DNA of 9,247 nt. It comes from JAFKKS01 sp039808325. GTDB lineage: Bacteria > Pseudomonadota > Alphaproteobacteria > Rhizobiales > Xanthobacteraceae. The stretch lies in contig JBDHSU010000149.1 in the NCBI GenBank assembly GCA_039808325.1, positions 1 to 9,247 of the forward strand. Direction: 5' to 3'. Each line of letters begins with the position of its first letter. Positions within the stretch are counted from its first letter, which is position 1. The notes beneath the pieces are model-generated. The model was not told where the DNA came from. It ran no database searches and was given only the letters and a program-made list of their open reading frames with translations. This document shows positions 5,692 through 9,247 of this stretch, piece after piece. The translations under genes and the position numbers were made by a program.

Positions 5692-6675
5692 GTGCATATT
5701 CTCATTACGGGCGCGGCGGGCATGATCGGGCGCAAGCTCACCGAGCGGCTGGCGCAGGACGGCGCCCTCAACGGCGCCGAGATCAAGAAGATGAGCCTCG
5801 TCGACGTGGTCGTCCCGACCCGGCCGGCGGCGTTCAAGGGCCGGGTCAAGGCATGGGCGGCGGACCTTTCCGACACTAAGGAAACGGCGAAGGCGGTGGC
5901 CGAGCGCCCGGACGTGATCTTCCATCTCGCCGCCATCGTATCGGGAGAGGCGGAGCTCGAATTCGACAAGGGCTACAGCATCAATCTTCTCGGGAGCCTC
6001 GGGCTGCTCGAGGCCATCCGCCGCACCGGCGACGGCTATCACCCGAAGATGGTGTTCGCCTCCTCGATCGCCGTGTACGGCGCGCCGTTCCCGTTCTCGA
6101 TTCCCGACGATTTCAACCTCACGCCGCTCACCTCCTACGGCACGCAGAAGGCGATCGGCGAATTGCTGCTCGCGGACTATGTGCGCAAAGGCTTCCTCGA
6201 CGGTGTCGGCATTCGCCTGCCGACGATCTGCGTGCGCCCAGGCAAGCCGAACAAGGCCGCGTCCGGCTTCTTCTCCTCGATCATCCGCGAGCCGCTCGCG
6301 GGACAGGAGGCGATCCTGCCGGTGAAGGAAACGGTACGGCATACGCATGCATCGCCGCGCGCCGCCGTCGGCTTCTTCATTCATGCCGCGGGTCTCACCC
6401 GCGAGCAGCTCGGGCCGCGCGTCAATCTCGCCATGCCGGGGACGACGGCGACAGTCGGGGAGCAGATCGAATCGCTGCGGCGCGTCGCCGGGCCGCAGGT
6501 CGCCGCGCGTATCCGTAGCGAACCGGACGCGATGATCATGCGCATCGTCGACGGCTGGGCGCAGCGCATCGACGCGCGGCGGGCGCGGGAACTCGGCTTC
6601 CGGGCGGAGAATTCGTTCGACGAGATCGTGCGCGCGCATATCGACGACGAACTCGGCGGCAAGATCGCGGCGTAA
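5692..6675 (+). CDS. denD: D-erythronate dehydrogenase-like extended SDR
   Basis: The 327-residue NAD-dependent epimerase/dehydratase-type SDR has GAAGMIG (7-13) for dinucleotide binding, D38 in LVDV (37-40), HLAAIVSGEAE (78-88), ASSIAVYG (123-130) and the catalytic Y149-x3-K153 in SYGTQKAIGE. IRLPTICVRPGKPNKAASGFFSSI and ETVRHTHASPRAAVGFF further on are typical of the DenD group, which oxidises the C2 hydroxyl of D-erythronate and similar four-carbon sugar acids. The partner genes of that pathway (otnK kinase, otnC decarboxylase, otnI isomerase) are not in the window, so substrate assignment is tentative. The GTG at 5692 is chosen because GGAGG lies 6 nt before it and the protein then begins HILITGAAG as in the family; an upstream in-frame start at 5587 would translate the palindromic repeat. 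Confidence 0.8.
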   Translation: MHILITGAAGMIGRKLTERLAQDGALNGAEIKKMSLVDVVVPTRPAAFKGRVKAWAADLSDTKETAKAVAERPDVIFHLAAIVSGEAELEFDKGYSINLLGSLGLLEAIRRTGDGYHPKMVFASSIAVYGAPFPFSIPDDFNLTPLTSYGTQKAIGELLLADYVRKGFLDGVGIRLPTICVRPGKPNKAASGFFSSIIREPLAGQEAILPVKETVRHTHASPRAAVGFFIHAAGLTREQLGPRVNLAMPGTTATVGEQIESLRRVAGPQVAARIRSEPDAMIMRIVDGWAQRIDARRARELGFRAENSFDEIVRAHIDDELGGKIAA

Positions 6676-6705
6676 GCTGAAGGCGGTGCGAGCGCGACGA
6701 TCGAC

Positions 6706-7426
6706 ATGCGTTTCGCGATGCCGCTGATCCCCGCGACGCTGGTGCGCCGCTACAAGCGCTTCCTCGCCGACGTCGTGCTGTCGTCGGGCGAGGAGATCAC
6801 GGCGCATGTCGCCAATCCCGGCGCGATGACGGGATTGGCCGCGCCCGGCACGCGCGTGTGGCTTTCCAAATCGAGCGATCCGAAGCGGAAGCTCCCCTAC
6901 GCCTGGGAATTGGCGGAAGTCGATTTCGGCGGTGGCGTGGAACTCGTCGGCGTCAACACGGCATATCCCAATCGCCTGGTGCATGAGGCGCTGATCGCGG
7001 GCCGCATTCCCGAATGCGCCGGTTATCCGTTGCTGCGCCGCGAAGTGCGCTACGGGGAAAACTCGCGGGTCGACTTTCTGCTGGAGGGGACGGACCGTCC
7101 TGCCTGCTATCTCGAAGTCAAGAACGTACATCTGATGCGTATGCCGGGCCTTGCGGAGTTTCCCGACAGCGTCACCGCCCGCGGGGCGCGGCACATGCAG
7201 GAACTTGCGGCGATGGCGGGCGCAGGCGCCCGCGCGGTGGTGCTGTTCCTGATCCAGATCGGCTCGGCCGTGCCCCCCCGCCGTTGATATCGACCCGGCC
7301 TACGCGGCTTCTCTGAAGGCCGCGCGGGCCCGCGGCGTCGAGGCTCTGGCCTATACCTGCGCGGTAACGGCGGAGGGAATCAGCCTGGGCCAACGGGTGC
7401 CGATCGTGGCGGCTCCCGCGGGGTGA
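6706..7426 (+). pseudogene. sfsA: SfsA (sugar fermentation stimulation protein), frameshifted
   Basis: SfsA proteins are DNA-binding and carry a PD-(D/E)XK nuclease-like domain. The N-terminus RRYKRFLADVVL (14-25), NPGAM (37-41), WELAEVD (67-73), VNTAYPNRLVHEA (83-95), RVDFLL (121-126, D123), CYLEVKN (134-140, E137, K139) and VTARGARHMQEL (156-167) are all present. After IGSAV the frame meets seven C at 7273-7279 and stops at 7285-7287 (193 residues). In the frame one base further on, DIDPAYAASLKAARARGVE and EALAYTCAVTAEGISLGQRVP continue to a TGA at 7424-7426, which is the expected SfsA C-terminus. Removing one C restores a normal 239-residue protein. The ATG at 6706 fits the family N-terminus but has no strong ribosome binding site. 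It lies 30 nt after the DenD-like gene and begins the sfsA-map-radC block. Confidence 0.88.
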
Positions 7427-7464
7427 AGGGCGGCGTCCGGATTGGTGGGTTGCAACCTTGGCGC

Positions 7465-7492
7465 TTGCGTCCGCTTCGTGCTTGCCTACATT
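7465..7492 (+). promoter_or_regulatory. Candidate promoter upstream of map
   Basis: TTGCGT (7465-7470), a 16-nt spacer and TACATT (7487-7492) resemble the alphaproteobacterial housekeeping pattern (CTTGAC, then CTATAT; here CTTGCG and CTACAT). The site is 54 nt before the map start and downstream of the sfsA stop, so map need not depend on sfsA transcription. Confidence 0.35.
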
Positions 7493-7545
7493 GCCGATCA
7501 ACAGGCGGCGAGGCCGCGGAGGGTGCGGCGGAGCCGCAAAAGCGA

Positions 7546-8370
7546 ATGACCTATGTCGATGCGGTGGCGGCGCCACTGCGCAAGAACGGCCAGATCAAGC
7601 TGCACGACGCGGAAGCCTTCGCCGGCATGCGCCAGGCCGGGCGCCTCGTCGCGGAATGCCTCGACATGCTGGTGGACGAAGTGGCGCCGGGCGTGCCGAC
7701 CGAGAGGATCGACCGGCTCGTGGCGGATTTCGCGCGCGATCACAGCGCGCTCCCCGCGACGCTGATGTATCGCGGCTACCGCAAATCGACCTGTACCTCC
7801 ATCAATCACGTCGTCTGCCACGGTATTCCCAACGAGAAGCCGTTGAAGGAAGGCGACATCGTCAATATCGACGTCACGCTGATTCTCGACGGCTGGCACG
7901 GCGATTCGAGCCGCATGTACGCGGTCGGCGAGATTCCGCGCCGCGCCGAGCGGCTGATCGACGTCACCTACGAAGCGATGATGCGGGGCATTGCCGCCGT
8001 GCGTCCCGGCGGCACGACCGGCGACATCGGCGCGGCGATCCAGACTTTCGTCGAGCCGCAGCAAATGAGCGTGGTGCGCGACTTCTGCGGCCACGGTCTC
8101 GGCCGGCTATTCCATGACGAGCCGAACATCGTGCATGTCGGGCGTCCGGCGGAGGGCTTGGTGCTGAAGCCGGGAATGTTCTTTACGATCGAGCCGATGA
8201 TCAATCTCGGGCGCCCGCATGTGAAGGTGCTTTCCGACGGCTGGACGGCGGTGACGCGCGACCGCACGCTCTCGGCGCAGTTCGAGCACACCGTCGGCGT
8301 GACGGCGGACGGGGTCGAGATCTTCACGACATCGCCGAAGGGCCTCGACAAGCCGCCCTACCGGGCGTGA
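7546..8370 (+). CDS. map: Type I methionine aminopeptidase
   Basis: The 274-residue cytosolic enzyme removes the N-terminal methionine from nascent proteins. All five metal ligands are present with the E. coli spacing: D109 (VNIDV), D120 (HGDSS), H183 (CGHGLG), E216 (TIEPM) and E247 (QFEHT). The substrate-side histidine H92 is in VVCHGIP. The N-terminus MTYVDAVAAPLRKNG is the usual alphaproteobacterial extension of about 12 residues. The ATG at 7546 is chosen for that match; an in-frame ATG at 7423 would add 41 arginine- and glycine-rich residues unlike the family. The Shine-Dalgarno sequence is weak: GGAG at 7530-7533 is 12 nt away and partly in a small GCGGC/GCCGC hairpin (7525-7537). It is intact, unlike its neighbours sfsA and radC. 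Confidence 0.95.
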   Translation: MTYVDAVAAPLRKNGQIKLHDAEAFAGMRQAGRLVAECLDMLVDEVAPGVPTERIDRLVADFARDHSALPATLMYRGYRKSTCTSINHVVCHGIPNEKPLKEGDIVNIDVTLILDGWHGDSSRMYAVGEIPRRAERLIDVTYEAMMRGIAAVRPGGTTGDIGAAIQTFVEPQQMSVVRDFCGHGLGRLFHDEPNIVHVGRPAEGLVLKPGMFFTIEPMINLGRPHVKVLSDGWTAVTRDRTLSAQFEHTVGVTADGVEIFTTSPKGLDKPPYRA

Positions 8371-8386
8371 GCGCCGCCATCGGCGC
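8371..8386 (+). terminator. Short GC hairpin immediately after map
   Basis: GCGCCG (8371-8376) and CGGCGC (8381-8386) form a perfect 6-bp stem with a CCAT loop starting on the base after the map stop codon. No U-run follows (GGCAGGTG), so intrinsic termination would be weak. It may instead protect the map mRNA 3' end. Confidence 0.25.
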
Positions 8387-8414
8387 GGCAGGTGTATTGC
8401 GTCGACGTTAAATC

Positions 8415-8420
8415 TAAAAT
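8415..8420 (+). promoter_or_regulatory. -10-like element in the radC leader (weak)
   Basis: TAAAAT at 8415-8420 matches TATAAT at five of six positions inside an AT-rich patch (8408-8425) that stands out from the GC-rich surroundings, 56 nt before the radC ATG. No good -35 lies at 16-18 nt; TTGCGT at 8397-8402 is only 12 nt away. A perfect GCGGCC/GGCCGC hairpin (8432-8448) follows. Confidence 0.22.
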
Positions 8421-8475
8421 TGAATGGCGAAGCGGCCATTCCGGCCGCGCCCGCTGGTCCGGGACACGCGCGACG

Positions 8476-9129
8476 ATGTCCATGCAGGAAGACGACGGCG
8501 AGACACCGCGTGGTCTCGCGGAAGCGCCGCACTATCACGGCCATCGCGAGCGGTTGCGCGCGCGATTCTTGTCGGCCGGCGCGGATGCTCTTGCCGATTA
8601 CGAGCTGCTCGAGCTGGTGTTATATCGCGCGATCCCGCGGCGCGATGTGAAACCGCTGGCGAAAGCGCTCTTGCAGCGATTCGGTTCGTTTGCCGAAACC
8701 GCGGCGGCGAGCCCGACGCGGCTCTCCGAGGTGGAGGGGCTCGGAGAGGCCGCCATCACCGAAATCAAGATCATCCAGGCGGCGGCGCAGCGCTTTGCCC
8801 GAGGCCAGATCAAGGAGCGCCCGGCACTGTCGTCATGGTCGTCGGTGATCGAATACTGCCGGACCGCGCAGGGCTTCTCCGAGAAGGAGCAGTTCCGTAT
8901 CCTCTTTCTCGACAAGCGCAACCGGTTGCTCGCCGACGAGGTGCAGCAGGTCGGCACCGTCGACCATACGCCGGTCTATCCACGCGAAGTCGTCAAACGT
9001 GCGCTGGAGCTTTCGGCAACGGCGATCGTTCTCGTGCACAACCACCCCACTCACTCATTTCGATCCCGCAGGATCACGTTCAAACACGTTGAAACACTAG
9101 AGAAATCGCCCATTTTTGGCATTGCGTAG
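8476..9129 (+). pseudogene. radC: RadC-family JAB/MPN protein, 3'-truncated
   Basis: RadC/YeeS-type proteins combine an N-terminal helix-hairpin-helix with a JAMM metalloprotease-like domain. Their cellular role is unsettled and the repair role of RadC is disputed. Here HYHGHRERLRARFL (residues 17-30), DYELLELVLYRAIPRRDVKPLAKALLQRFGSF (38-69), VEGLGEAAITEIK (83-95), QFRILFLDKRN and DEVQQVGTVDHTPVYPREVVKRALELSATAIVLVHNHP (to residue 191) match RadC closely. The JAMM motif should read H-N-H-P-S-G-D-P-T-P-S-x2-D. After HNHP (ends 9048) the sequence becomes unrelated, and a foreign 26-residue tail runs to TAG at 9127-9129. The motif Ser and Asp and the rest of the domain (about 40-50 residues) are lost. 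The ATG at 8476 was chosen over 8392 because the extra residues are not family-like; ATG at 8482 is also possible. Confidence 0.85.
9049..9129. other. Unassigned junction segment between radC remnant and IS-like end
   Basis: These 81 nt are not radC and are more AT-rich than the genes to their left. They hold a GATCC/GGATC 5-bp hairpin (9062-9066 with 9071-9075 around CGCA) and two adjacent 10-mers, CACGTTCAAA (9075-9084) and CACGTTGAAA (9085-9094), differing at one base. The segment might be part of the insertion, a remnant of an earlier one, or other intergenic DNA brought in by rearrangement. No gene is visible. Confidence 0.5.
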
Positions 9130-9247
9130 TGGGGACGGTTTTGGCAAATTGGGGGCGGTTGAAGGGATAGAAAACGGCTTTCCGCTCCCAGCAAACGATC
9201 CCCGTTTCTCCTCGACCGATCCCAGTTGCGGACAAGGAGGAACGCAT
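9130..9247 (+). mobile_element. Putative left end of an insertion sequence (IS21-like organisation)
   Basis: TGGGGACGGTT (9130-9140) recurs as TGGGGGCGGTT (9150-9160), a 20-nt period. CGATCCCCGTTT (9196-9207) recurs as CGATCCCAGTTG (9217-9228), a 21-nt period. Repeated short motifs behind a TG-starting tip, followed by a gene with a strong ribosome binding site, is how IS21-family ends upstream of istA are built. The position directly after a broken radC supports a mobile element. No transposase residues are inside the window, so the family is an inference. Confidence 0.5.
9234..9247 (+). promoter_or_regulatory. Strong ribosome binding site for a gene starting at the window edge
   Basis: AAGGAGGAA (9234-9242) is a near-perfect Shine-Dalgarno sequence, and the window ends in AT at 9246-9247, 5 nt after the GGAGG core. 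If the next base is G, a gene begins here. In an IS21-like element this would be the transposase gene istA. Confidence 0.55.

Noticed and set aside
5287..7194. A 635-codon open frame on the minus strand across the DenD-like and sfsA genes
   Set aside because: It is antisense to two well-matched genes, its translation is arginine/histidine-rich with no recognisable motif, and such long shadows are common in GC-rich DNA.
7423..7545. N-terminal extension of methionine aminopeptidase from ATG 7423
   Set aside because: The added residues are unlike the family, the ATG overlaps the sfsA stop region, and MTYVDA at 7546 fits the usual N-terminus.
8392..8475. N-terminal extension of RadC from an ATG at 8392
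   Set aside because: The extra residues have no family match and run through the -10-like AT patch and hairpin; ATG 8476 is better, though not certain.
1..9247. CRISPR arrays, tRNA and rRNA genes
   Set aside because: No regularly spaced repeats of CRISPR type and no tRNA- or rRNA-like segments were seen on either strand; the palindromes are isolated intergenic elements.

Overview
The window looks like chromosomal DNA from a GC-rich alphaproteobacterium, most likely of the order Hyphomicrobiales (Rhizobiales). The reasons are strong G/C bias at third codon positions, a sfsA-map-radC gene order familiar from that group, and several intergenic palindromes of the 'CGTCATGCCCGGG...CCCGGCAATGACG' and 'CCTGAGGTGC...GCACCTCAGG' types that are typical of Bradyrhizobium-like genomes. 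The genus cannot be fixed from the sequence alone.

Layout. Positions 1-264 hold no firm gene. They contain two palindromic repeats and possibly the last codons of a gene that starts outside the window. A minus-strand gene (265-1068) encodes an orphan family-3 solute-binding protein. Its upstream region, shared with the next operon, carries a 20-bp near-palindrome that is a good operator candidate. On the plus strand, 1316-3625 is a tightly packed four-gene operon: a NIPSNAP-family protein, an isocitrate lyase/PEP mutase-superfamily enzyme, and two GNAT acetyltransferases, with a 14-nt gap followed by two start/stop overlaps. After another palindromic repeat comes a short-chain dehydrogenase of the DHRS6/BDH2-like type (3772-4518). 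It converges on a minus-strand nitronate monooxygenase-family flavoprotein (4637-5566, TTG start). That gene diverges, across a third repeat of the same family, from a D-erythronate dehydrogenase-like SDR (5692-6675).

The right third is a housekeeping block, sfsA-map-radC, in which two of the three genes are damaged. sfsA has a +1 frameshift at a run of seven C. map (type I methionine aminopeptidase) is intact with all its metal ligands. radC stops matching its family immediately after the HNHP of its JAMM metalloprotease motif. About 80 nt of unrelated sequence follow, and then what looks like the left end of an insertion sequence (IS21-like organisation is the best guess), with a strong ribosome binding site and an ATG running off the window edge.

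The metabolic genes (solute-binding protein, PEP mutase-like enzyme, BDH2-like SDR, NMO, DenD-like SDR) are all consistent with catabolism of small hydroxy- or keto-acids. They lie in several separate transcription units, and no single pathway can be proven from them. I see no CRISPR array, tRNA, rRNA or clearly new defence or biosynthetic system. The least explained coding unit is the NIPSNAP/PEP-mutase-like/GNAT/GNAT operon.
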